The notes under the pieces: generated by a model
What the model was told of the DNA's origin: nothing
What the model saw: the letters and a program-made list of their open reading frames with translations, nothing else
Database searches by the model: none
Translations under genes and position numbers: made by a program
In this document: piece by piece, positions 37,812-46,562 of the stretch
Position numbering within the stretch: position 1 is the stretch's first letter
How the letters are laid out: the number at the start of each line of letters is the position of its first letter
Source: Castor canadensis
Taxonomy: Eukaryota; Chordata; Mammalia; Rodentia; Castoridae
Direction of reading: 5' to 3'
Assembly: GCF_047511655.1 (NCBI RefSeq)
Contig: NC_133390.1
Coordinates: 88,729,583-88,793,582, forward strand
Length of the DNA stretch: 64,000 nucleotides

Positions 37812-37822
37812 TTTCCCCCTTA
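37812..37822 (-). other. Polypurine tract
   Basis: Minus-strand TAAGGGGGAAA directly precedes the 3' LTR. It would prime plus-strand DNA synthesis. Confidence 0.9.
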
Positions 37823-38233
37823 TTCTTATACAAACATGACCAGAATATGTCGGCTTTTTGAGAGGGGATGACAGAGGCCCAGTTCCTCAGGGTGGAGATC
37901 ATTTTGCTTTGTAAGCAAGCGTCCTTGCTAAGTTCTCAAGAGAATCTCCTCAGCATGTTTTTTGAGGAGGCGGATTTTTTAGTAGCATGCCAACCGCCAT
38001 GCACCAGGGCATGTCATACAGAGGTCTTGGGTCTGGGGATCCTAGGATCCACCCTCCTGCAGTCTTACCTGCACCCTCGTTTAGAAAAGCCTTTATGATC
38101 ACTCTCCCTGGGTGCTGCCCCCCCCAAGCAGAGGGGCCCAGTGGAGGAGGGCCCAATGGGCAATGAGTGGTCAAGAATGTTATATAAGAAGAGGGAGTGG
38201 CAGAGAGAAAATTTGGAAACCCAGATGGAGCAT
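37823..38233 (-). other. env-3' LTR interval
   Basis: About 410 bp with no open frame of note. In type D viruses a constitutive RNA transport element sits here. I see a 14-bp perfect palindrome, GGATCCTAGGATCC (38037-38050), and GA-rich blocks, but no clear paired transport-element repeats. Function remains open. Confidence 0.5.
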
Positions 38234-39040
38234 TTAGCGAGTTCTTATTGAAAGGAGGGTCTCAGGAGCACGGTCTTCCATATCCAGATGATGATAATGG
38301 ACCTGTATAGGCTTAGAGGCTAAGGTGTTAATTTGTTCTTTAATGAATTGTATCAGCCTGTTTATAATGCAGGGCCCTATGATCACAATTAAAAGTAGAC
38401 CTAGCAAGGGGCCTAATAGTGGAAGAAGGTAGGGTAGAATTCCATTAAGTCCAGTCCAGAGGGGGTTTTCAAATAGCTCCCTTCGTCTCTTTTCTAAATC
38501 TTCTTGAAGCTGTTTAATTTTGGTGCGTACTATGCCTGATTTATTGGCATAAAAGCAGCATCTTTCCCCTAAGGCCAAGCAGATACCTCCCTGGTTGGCT
38601 GTTAGCAGGTCTAAGCCTCGCCTGTTCTGAAGGACTACTTCTGCCAGGGAGTCTATTTGGTCCTGTAAATCCTTAATGGTTCCAGATAGAGTTTGTACAT
38701 CATTTATAAGTTGTTGAGATAGGTGACGGTAAGAGTGTATAGCCGTGCCTAAGCCAGCTGTACCTGTGCCTATAGCTGCTGTTATTCCAAGGCTGGCAAG
38801 GAGCGGCAAGGCTTGTATTGCCCGTTTATGTCTTTTAATTAAGGTGTCTAAGCTAGGAATGGGCAGAGGTTCATCTCCTGAGACAACAGTAATATCTGGG
38901 AGTAATAAGGCAACAACACAGCCACCAGTCCAATTTGCTGGAAGCCTGGGGAAGGCTGAGTTTCCTCCACACAAAAAAACTGTACCGTGGGGGGACAAAG
39001 AACTGGGGTGGGTGAGGAATAATTTAGAACTGATGAGCAA
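38234..39040 (-). pseudogene. env: env TM (and SU end) relic
   Basis: This frame holds the end of SU and the whole transmembrane subunit (268 codons). In order: the last SU part (from about residue 18), a furin-type site RHKR (70-73), a hydrophobic alanine/glycine-rich fusion peptide (74-100), heptad-repeat helix (105-137), an immunosuppressive-type domain with CX6CC (C154, C161, C162), a second helix (170-190), a membrane span (about 200-222) and a cytoplasmic tail. The CX6CC places it in the gamma/type-D Env class. It is cut off from the SU frame by a base loss in the run at 38989-38994, so no full Env can be made. Confidence 0.92.
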
Positions 39041-39234
39041 TTTCCAAAAGAACTAACCCCAACGTCAATATCATAAGAATTATTTTGCATCCTGCCTTGA
39101 AGGCATACTGTAGGTGCATCCATAGGCTGTACTTTAAAGGGAAGTCCAGATTGGCAGGTATCCTGATTATTTATGGTGGAGTTGACAGGTATTGCCATGG
39201 GCATTACTGCTCCTGTGGTCATGAAAGCCAGCAA
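38985..39234 (-). pseudogene. env: env SU middle section in a third frame
   Basis: The next part of SU, with several N-X-S/T glycosylation sites and cysteines, lies in a frame different from both neighbours. It takes over at about 39219-39234, right at the CWLS motif that ends the first frame, and loses frame at the six-C run (minus strand) 38989-38994. Both junctions fit single-base deletions. Open frame in this phase extends to 38848, but beyond 38985 it is out of the viral phase. Confidence 0.85.
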
Positions 39235-40007
39235 TCCTTAGCAAGGGTGGGGTTGGAAGTGTTAAGCAAGGAGAAGGTACTTCCCAAAATATCTAATGTA
39301 TTGGGATCTAAATCTGGAATCTGAGATTTAGGCAACATTAAGGGGTGATATGTGAGTTCGGGGATTTGGGGTTTTAAAAGCTCAATCACTTGAAGATGTT
39401 TGACAGCATCCGTGGGTCCTCCACTGTCAGAGACCCCTGTAGGGGCCTTAAGGGGCCAGCAGGAGGGTTTGCCAGCGCTGCCCTCACATCCAGCCAATTT
39501 GCCGGAGAGGTGAACGGTATATTGGGTTTGGCCGAGAAAGCCGGGTATCTGCACGACAGAGTCGGCGCTACCTCCCCCTATGACCCCTTGTTCAGAGCCA
39601 GCAATAAGAATGGCCTCAAAAAACTGTTGTCCGTTTTTGCCGCAGCAGAGAGAGGCTTGGGCATAGCAAGAGCTATGCACTGCCGAAGTGTGGTGACAGG
39701 TAGCTGAACAATTTTTAATTTCTTTTGAAGCGGTGGAGACTTTTGGTTTATTAACACATACCCAAGAAGGCTGCCAAAATCCCCCAGTGTATGAGTTTTG
39801 CTCTGTACGCTGATAAGCCACCTTAGTTATGCAATCCACGGTCAGGGCATAGCTGGTGGGGGCTGTGGACAAGTGTCCTCCCCTGCATTCACAGGGGGCA
39901 CCAAAAAGCTCTTGAGCAGCTAAGCCAGGGTCCTGAAATCCTCCATCAGCAAACCTGTTTAGCAGGAGTGTCGCAAGTAGAATCTTCATCCAGCGTGTGA
40001 ACAGCAT
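39219..40007 (-). pseudogene. env: env SU relic, N-terminal two-thirds
   Basis: 262 codons starting 92 bp after the pol stop. Residues 7-22 form a signal peptide. A cysteine-rich receptor-binding part follows. S193-D194-S195-G-G-P-T-D200-A-V-K203 resembles the SDGGGX2DX2R pattern reported for Env of the RD114/type D interference group, with G-to-S and R-to-K changes. CWLS (259-262) corresponds to the CWLC-type motif that links SU and TM, but the last cysteine is not present and the frame then stops. The product would be an unprocessed, truncated SU. Confidence 0.9.
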
Positions 40008-40098
40008 CTGTAAGAGAAGATAATGCGTCCTCAGGGAGAGGGTCTTTCTCCCTGGGTTTTGTTAAGTCATTAACCTGTTTTATTAGGCGTTCTGGTAA
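40008..40098 (-). other. pol-env spacer
   Basis: 92 bp between pol stop and env ATG; in a betaretrovirus a splice acceptor for env mRNA is expected in or before this area, but I could not fix one. Confidence 0.4.
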
Positions 40099-42638
40099 CT
40101 ATCTAGGGGCAGCCTGTTCTTGATCCAAAACACAAGCTGAGCCTCGGCCCCAAATGAGGACAGGATCTGGGCCTTTCCATTTATACGTAAGAGGATCGCG
40201 CCACATGACGGGTGGGCGGACAGTGTTAGACGAGGGGTGCCAGTGTCTGTCCGCGGCCGAGTGGCCGTCGCTGTCTAGGGTGAGAAAGTTGAGGGTAAAT
40301 AATGTATGGTTTAGGCGATCTCTGGGAGTGGTAAAAGCAAGGGTAGAGGCTTTAAGATGGGTCAGCCAAGTTTTCAGAGTGAGGTGGGCACGTTCTACGA
40401 TGCCCTGACCCTGGGGATTATAAGGAATCCCAGTAGTATGGGAAATTTGTAGAGTAGAACAGAACTGTTTAAACTTAGAACTAGTATATGCAGGGCCATT
40501 ATCTGTCTTAATGTGTGTAGGTTTACCCATAATGGTGAAGGCTAAAACAAGATGAGAAAGGGCATCTTTGGTAGCTTCCCCAGAGTGTGGAGATGCAAAA
40601 ATAAAGCCACTGAAGGTATCTATAGTAACATGTATATATTTGGTTTTTCCGAATTCGGGAAAATGAGTAACATCCATTTGCCACACCTGGTTGGGTAGTA
40701 ATCCTCGGGGATTGACTCCCAAATGTTGAATGGGAAGGGAGACAGTGCAGGCAGGGCATGCCTTAACTATCTCTCGTGCCTGTTGTCTGGTAATTTTACA
40801 AAACAATCGAAGGCTTTGGGAATTTAGATGGTGAAGAGTGTGTAACTCGGTGGCTCTTTGGATGGAGCCGGCAAAGATTGAAAAGATAGAGCGCGTAGCT
40901 GCATCAGCTTGGGCGTTTCCCTGTGTAAGGGGACCGGGAAGGTCAGAGTGTGCTCTGATATGGCCTAAGAAAAATGGGTGGCATCTGGTCTGGATTAGCT
41001 GTTGAAGCTGATGAAACAGAAAGGCCGCATTGGAAGAGGCCTTAATGGCGGGTGAAATCTCCAGCAGGGGCACAGAATGAGCAATGTAGGCACTGTCTGT
41101 ATAAATATTAACAGGTTTATCGAGAAAGGTTATAAAAACTTGTGCTATGGCAAACAGTTCCACAAGCTGTGCTGACTGATAGGCAGTTTCAAAGGTAGTA
41201 GGTTGATTACCAACAACAAAGACCGCACAGCCATTACTGGAGCTATCTGTGAAAACAGTGAGAGCTTGAGGAATGGGAGCCTTTTGAGTAATTTTGGGAA
41301 AAATAAAGGGATGTAATTGGGCAAAATGTAAAAGGGGGTCACTTGGGAGGTGATTATCAATTGTTCCTAAAAACCCTGATAGAGCAACACTCCATTCATC
41401 TTCTGTCTGTAATAAAAATTGGGTTTGGTCTTTAGTGTATGGGGTTAAGATTTTATCAGGGTCCTTGCCAAAGTGTTGTCGAGAGAGTAAACGACCTTTG
41501 ACAATAACAGAAGCTACCTGAGCAGGATAAACAGTAATAACCTTGGAGGATGTGGTGGGTAAATGGACCCAGAACAAGGGGCAACCTTTATTTTTAAAAT
41601 GTGGATACCTTTGCCAAAAAATTCCTGTAGGTGTGTGGGGAGTATGTAGAATGACCACGATCAGGGGGAGGTTATAAGAATTTTGTGTAACAAACTGTTG
41701 GGTAATGGCTTTTGTGACTTGGTTTAATACCTGTTGAGCCTCGGGGGTGAGTTTTCGAGGGGAGGTGGGGTGGGAGTCACCTTTTAAAATGTCATTAAGG
41801 GGTAAGAGTACACAAGTGGGTAATTTTAAATATGGTCTTAGCCATTGAATGTCTCCCATTAATTTTTGAAAATCATTAAGGGTGTGAAGATGATCTACAC
41901 GTAATTGTATCTTGGGAGTTTGGATTTGGTTGCCTTGGAGTTGAAGGCCCAAATAGGTATAAGGGTCTTGTGTTTGAACCTTATCAGGTGCTATTTGTAA
42001 TCCCAAGGTAGTGAGGGCTTTATAGAGATCCAGGTAGCAACCATTAAGATTATGAGTATCAGGTGCGGCAATCAACAAATCATCCATGTAATGTAAGATG
42101 TAAATTTGTGGCCATCGTTTTCTCACAGGGTCAACTGCCTGTGCGACATATTTCTGACAAAGACTAGGGCTGTTGGCCATACCTTGGGGAAGTACCTTCC
42201 GTTGAAATCTCTGCATAGGACCCTGAAAATTGATGCGAGGGAGACTAAAGGCAAAATAGGGTCTATCCTCAGGATGTAAAGGGATGGTGAAAAAGCAATC
42301 TTTTAAGTCAATAACCATTTTATAATAGTCTTTGGGGATAGCTACTGGTGTAGGAATACCTGGCTGTAGTGCTCCCATGGGGCTCATGACTCTATTGATG
42401 GCGCGCAAATCTTGTAAAAGGCGCCATTTGCCTGATTTTTTTTTGATAACAAAAATAGGAGTATTCCATGGTGAGGTTGAGGGCTCTACATGGTCGGCTG
42501 CTAGCTGTTCCTGTACTAACATGGAAGCAGCCTTTAATTTTTCTTGGGTAAGGGGCCACTGATCCACCCACACAGGAATTTGAGTTTCCCAAATAATTTT
42601 ATCTGCATGGGGTACAGGAGGGTCAGGGGCCGACACTA
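40099..42638 (-). CDS. pol: Pol: reverse transcriptase, RNase H, integrase
   Basis: This is the one uninterrupted retroviral gene (845 codons from the GTG at 42636). It would be made only by a -1 frameshift out of pro, so the GTG is not a true start. RT (1-about 400): D110 in 'VIDLKDCFF', LPQG 149-152, YMDD 183-186. RNase H (about 455-590): D464, E493, D514, D578. Integrase (about 590-845): zinc-binding H599, H603, C627, C630 and catalytic D655, D712, E748, then a C-terminal 'WKGPDPVLIWGRG' SH3-like end. All catalytic residues are present and no stop is seen, but without a working protease or Gag the enzyme could not act normally within this copy. Confidence 0.93.
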
Positions 42639-43588
42639 AAAATCCAAATACCCAAGCCCCTGTGTATTGGTTTTTTGTGTGGCTAGTATGGGTTTAGTTA
42701 TTCCTTGTCTCTGTTTACCAAGGCCCGTGCCTGGGACAAAGTCCATACGGAGCATTTGATGGGTAACTATGGAGTTAGGGCTGGCCAAAATAACTTCCAT
42801 CTGGCTTAGGATATCTCGGCCCCATAAGTTAACTGGGAGATCAGGGATAACAAAGGGAGTGACAGTTCCTTTGTTGCCTTCCCTATCAGACCAGTGAAGA
42901 ACCTTAGAACTGACTAGGGGGTTTTTTGATTGTCCTATTCCTTTGAGGTCAGTTAAGGATGGGGTGAGGGGCCAGCCCGGGGGCCAATGTTGTTGGGATA
43001 TAATGGTGGCGTCGGCCCCGGTATTTGAAACTCCTTGAAACTCTTTTCCTTCAATAACTAGGGTAAGGGAGGGCCTTTCCTGAGAGATGGGTTGTACCCA
43101 GTAGATATCAGAGGACCCCAAGGAGGCAGTCCCCCGTGGTAGGCTCTGGGCAGTGGAGGTGCCTCCTGAGTGTAGGGGGAGGAGAAGTAATTGTGCGAGC
43201 CTTGTTCCTGCTGGAATGGCTGCAACCCCATTAATAGCTGTGGCTAATATTTGTATCTCTCCAGTAAAATCATTATCAACAATGCCAGGGAAGACTTGTA
43301 CACCCTGTAAGGTGGTGGAGGCTCTTCCAAGAATAAGAGCACACATGTGAGATGGAGGGGGACCCACAACTCCAGTGGGTATTATCTGGGGTCCCTGCAT
43401 TGAATCTAATATTGTATCGGTGGTGGCACAGAGGTCCAATCCTGCACTGCCTGGGGTGGCTCTTTGGAGGGAAGAGATAGTGGAGAAGGGTTTTGAGGAA
43501 GGTTGGGGGCGTGGGAAGGGACAAACCTTATTGCCCCTGGGTTTGTCCTGGGGGATATCGGGGCCAGGGGCTGGCCCCGCGAGGAGTT
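42636..43588 (-). pseudogene. pro: Pro: dUTPase + aspartic protease + G-patch, active site lost
   Basis: Read by -1 frameshift from gag at about 43586; an internal TTG at 43439 is not a real start. With numbering from 43439, dUTPase motifs are AGLDLCA (around 1-5), LGRASTT (37-43), GIVDNDFTGEI (52-62, with F where Tyr is usual), IPAGTRLAQL (75-84) and RGTASLGSS (102-110). The protease follows (about 120-225): the active-site triplet is N139-T-G instead of D-T-G, later 'LKGIGQS' and 'NLWGRDIL'. A G-patch (about 232-265) closes the frame, a betaretroviral hallmark. The Asp-to-Asn change should abolish protease activity; the frame is otherwise open. Confidence 0.9.
42639..42645 (-). promoter_or_regulatory. 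pro-pol slippery heptamer
   Basis: Minus-strand GGATTTT, read as G GAT TTT in the pro frame and followed at once by the pro stop TAG (42636-42638). It resembles the G-GAU-UUA site used at pro-pol by mouse mammary tumour virus. A -1 slip leads straight into the pol frame. No strong downstream stem was seen by eye. Confidence 0.75.
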
Positions 43589-44638
43589 TTCTGACAAGCG
43601 TAGACTTAATTTTTTGTAGGCATTTTGGGTTTCATCCTGCCTAGAGGTGGGCTCCTCATCCTCTGAACCTTGTTTTTGTCCTGTTTCCTCTTGTTCCTCT
43701 CCTGCATTATAGTGTTCCTCCTCATCTGAGTCTGAGTCCCTATCATCATTTTCCCTATTCTCCGTATGGGAAAGCTCTGTCTCTGTTTGGCTGCGAGTGA
43801 CCGGAAAGGCGAGAACAGCCCGATGGTGTGGCTTAGCTTTTATTTTAGACTGTTTTGGGCTGGGACGTATAGATTCTGTGTCTAAAGCTAATGAGCGAAG
43901 TTCAAGGTCAAGAGACCTTAATTCTTTTAAAAGTTTAATTTGCTCTCGTCTGTGTTGGAGGGACTCGCGTAAGGGGGCTAAGTTAGGTAAGGGAAGCGGA
44001 GAGAAAATGTCTGGAGGGGCAGTAGGCCCTTGCAGGGCCGGAGCACAAAAGGCAGGAGGAGTGTATAAAGGAGGGTCCGTCAAGGACGGGTCTTGCTCTG
44101 AACGGTAACGGGCAGCTGTTTCCTCAAGGGTAGCCTGTTCTTCAGGAGTTAAGGCATCGTCAGGGTTTAGGACTGGGTAGAGGTGGGTAATTTCTTTATC
44201 CTTTGAGTCCTGGGGTGGGGCAGGGTCATCAGATTTTAAGTTAGATTGTGAAGAATCTATATCAATAGAAACGGAAGGACACCTGGAAGGAGGGCGGGAA
44301 GCCGTCTGCATAGCATTTTGCCTGATTTTAACAAGTCTTAAGGTACCATTATCAAAGGGAGCACTTTTGAGTATTTCATTAATCAAGTTCCAATAAGAAA
44401 AGGCGGTCACAGGGACTTTTTCGGGGCCAAAAGATTCATAATAGTCTTTTAAACAGTCTCCGACCCGGAGCCATTTCTTACCATCAATGGTTCCTTCGAG
44501 AGGAAACCAAGGACATAAATCTCCTATGTAACAAAAAAATGACCTCAAATCTTTTTTCCTAACACACGCCCCTCGTGTCTTGAGGGCCTCCTTGAGGCCT
44601 GAAAGAAACAAATCATGTGACGACACTGCTTGTCCCAT
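43406..44638 (-). pseudogene. gag: Gag, internally deleted: matrix and late domains only
   Basis: 410 codons with no stop. MGQ start suits N-myristoylation. Residues 1-100 are a betaretroviral matrix (M-domain). A PPLY (189-192) and a PTAP (205-208) give two late-domain motifs for ESCRT-dependent budding. Residues 222-255 look like a coiled coil, 292-330 are strongly acidic. No capsid major homology region and no CCHC zinc knuckle exist in any part, although type D Gag is usually over 600 residues. FPVT (278-281) may mark the old p12-capsid border. The frame stays open across the presumed deletion, and the gag-pro slip site (residues 350-351) is kept. Confidence 0.88.
43533..43592 (-). promoter_or_regulatory. 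gag-pro frameshift site with H-type pseudoknot
   Basis: Slip site A-GAA-AAC (minus, 43586-43592) is followed by a 6-nt spacer and a stem CGGGGC/GCCCCG (stem 1, 43574-43579 with 43559-43564). The loop carries GCCCCTG (43565-43571), which pairs perfectly with CAGGGGC at 43533-43539 (stem 2, 7 bp). The -1 frame downstream of the slip is the dUTPase frame. The layout is that of the type D gag-pro signal. The heptamer deviates from the ideal X-XXY-YYZ. Confidence 0.85.
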
Positions 44639-44779
44639 GGTGGGTCACTCACCGTTCGCCGTCCTCACTCTCCTCCTGGATCTGTCTCTCGGTTGCGTTA
44701 GCCGAGGCGATCGCGAACTCTGCTTGGCGCCAAGCCTTTCCGGAGGACGGTGTTCTCCCCGCAATCACAGGAATAGCTA
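44639..44779 (-). other. ERV leader between PBS and gag
   Basis: About 140 bp, GC-richer than the flanks. In betaretroviruses this region holds the splice donor and packaging signal; I could not define either. Confidence 0.5.
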
Positions 44780-44797
44780 CAGCCACGTTGGGCGCCA
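44780..44797 (-). other. Primer-binding site, tRNA-Lys1,2 type
   Basis: Minus-strand TGGCGCCCAACGTGGCTG starts two bases after the 5' LTR. The first 15 bases agree with the tRNA-Lys1,2 PBS of type D viruses; the last three differ. Confidence 0.9.
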
Positions 44798-44799
44798 GA

Positions 44800-45154
44800 T
44801 GTCCCGTCCTGCAGGACACATCAGCGTGGGTAGCGAACCTAGAAGGGAAAGAATGAAGGGACAAGAGACACGAAGGAGACAGCAAGACAAGGGTTCTGAT
44901 CAAGCTGCAAAATTTTATTGTTCACACGGGTATTTATGTGCTGAGGGAGTGAGGGGTATGACGAGGTGCAGGCTGCTTGGCTGGTTCTGCTATAGGACTT
45001 CTGATAGGGTGCACGTTCGCACCGGCGGCAAGGTAAACTCCCGGAAGAGAAGCAGGGACGGCGCCATCTTGTGCTGGAGATGGAGAAGTTGGGACAAACA
45101 ACCGTGGGCAAGGTCAAGACAGAATGGCTCACAAAGGGAGCCTTGTCTCCGACA
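44800..45154 (-). repeat. 5' LTR
   Basis: 355 bp, matching the 3' LTR apart from six bases and a 2-bp indel (about 1.7% substitutions). CATAAATA (44931-44938, minus) is the TATA-like box and AATAAA (44914-44919, minus) lies close downstream. Transcription would run toward lower coordinates. Confidence 0.95.
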
Positions 45155-45160
45155 ACAGGG
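45155..45160. repeat. ERV target-site duplication, right copy
   Basis: ACAGGG, the same as 37449-37454. Confidence 0.9.
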
Positions 45161-46336
45161 CCACTTGGCAGACAGAAGATATGTGACTCTTTCATTAGTG
45201 GCCCAGTTATTTATGGATGACTACAAGCTGTTGCCAAAGAATAAAAAAAGGTAGTAATAGTATTTCAGAGAGACTTATGTCATGAGTGGCCTCAAAGTTC
45301 TTTATAATCCCCTCTGATCAAGATTCCAGGCTGCTACCTGATTCCTTGTCTTTCTTTGGACTAGGTGAATGAACTTATTTTCGCCAGAATTGTAATGGCA
45401 CAAGTGGTAGTTTTGTTAAACTCTCGTTGGCTTTCTAACCATTTCCTGGGCTCTTTTGGTCTGAAAATAAGAACTTTTAGTACAAGAAGATGAAGACAAG
45501 TTCTTTATAATGTTTCCTTTAGATTCATAATCACAGCTCCTGAGTGGTGCATCTGACGCATTTCTTTGTCGTAGTCATCAGACAAGTCTCAGATTGTACT
45601 ACAGGGCTTGGGCAGGAGTGAATGGCACGTGAACATGGTTTCTTCAAATAGGATTGCCTGAGGGTGGTTAGCACTCTGCAGCATAGCACATAGCAGGGGT
45701 ATAACAACATCCACACTCTGCTGTCCTTTCTTCTCAACAATAATAACAGAAAAATGAAGGTAGGCTGAAAAAAGAAAACAAACCCAAAACTGAAGGCGAA
45801 GATGGATTCATGGCATCGCCTCATCGTTTCCAAGATGATTATTTAATACTCAAAACCATGCTATCTAGAAACATGGAAAAAAGAAAACTATAAATTCACA
45901 TGGACTCATTGAGCGAGACCAGGGCAGAAAGAGTGAAGGCTATACCTTGCTTATCTAAATAATCTCATTTCCATTTTCTAAAGAAAAGCAGCATTATGAG
46001 AAGAGTGGCCTGTGCTACAAGAATTTATTCTTGTGCATGTTGTCACCAGAGGGCACTAGCAAATGTTTATGAAAAGTTTAAACTCTAAAATTTAGAGTGT
46101 GAAGCTGTAAACAGAAATCCATTAGTCTATTAGCTATTCTGCACTTTATCTTTTTCCTATCCATAAACTGAGCTATTTATAGCTGCCTGTAAAGGGAAAT
46201 CTTAAACTGAAAATTTTATATCTACTCCTAAATGAAGCTCTCAATTTTCTAATCTGTGTTTTAAGTTTAGGTAATTTTTTGATATAATCTGTTATAACAG
46301 ATGCAATTGTTATGGAATCTTAATTTTAAAAGAAAA
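45161..46336. other. Unique DNA right of the ERV
   Basis: No gene or clear repeat recognised. Contains a CTCF-like motif at 46043. Confidence 0.45.
46043..46056 (+). promoter_or_regulatory. CTCF-like motif
   Basis: TCACCAGAGGGCAC fits the CTCF core CCASYAGRKGGCRS at 13 of 14 positions and is followed by 'tagc'. It lies in unique DNA about 0.9 kb from the provirus. Binding is not shown. Confidence 0.55.
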
Positions 46337-46562
46337 TCTTGCCAGGTGCCAGTGGTTCACACCTGTAATCCTAGCTACTTGAGAGGCAGAGATCAGGAGG
46401 ATGGCAGTTCAAGGCCAACCAGAGCAACAAAAACAAGCCCCTACTCAAAAATACCCAACACACACACAAAAAAAGGGCTGGCGGAGTGACTCAAGTTGTA
46501 GAGCACCTGCCTAGCAAGCATAAGGCCCTGAGTTTGAACCCCAGTTCTGACAAAAAAAAAAT
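46337..46562 (+). repeat. Composite SINE, plus strand
   Basis: 'cacctgtaatcctagctact' (B1-like), then 'agcacctgcctagcaagcat' (tRNA-like), ending in A9. Confidence 0.88.

Larger units (their letters stand above)
37455..45154 (-). mobile_element. Endogenous betaretrovirus with type-D Env (class II ERV)
   Basis: A two-LTR provirus of 7.7 kb on the minus strand: 5' LTR (44800-45154), PBS for tRNA-Lys1,2, gag, dUTPase/protease, pol, env, polypurine tract, 3' LTR (37455-37811). A gag M-domain, dUTPase fused upstream of protease, and a G-patch after protease place it with betaretroviruses. Env is the gamma-like type with CX6CC in TM, as in Mason-Pfizer-like type D viruses. LTRs differ by 6 substitutions and one 2-bp indel, so insertion is fairly recent on an evolutionary scale. 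Gag deletion, protease active-site change and env frame breaks make it defective. Confidence 0.95.

Noticed and set aside
37573-37839. Plus-strand frame of 88 codons over the 3' LTR, repeated at the 5' LTR
   Set aside because: Antisense to the LTR and seen in both only because the LTRs are duplicates; not a gene.
43797-44108. Plus-strand frame antisense to gag
   Set aside because: Shadow of the open gag frame.
44580-45254. 224-codon plus-strand frame over the ERV leader and 5' LTR
   Set aside because: Antisense to the gag start, leader and LTR, arginine-rich from GC composition; no recognised domain.
46490-46560. True tRNA genes at tRNA-like boxes
   Set aside because: All occur as parts of SINE units with A-rich tails and cannot fold into a full cloverleaf by eye.
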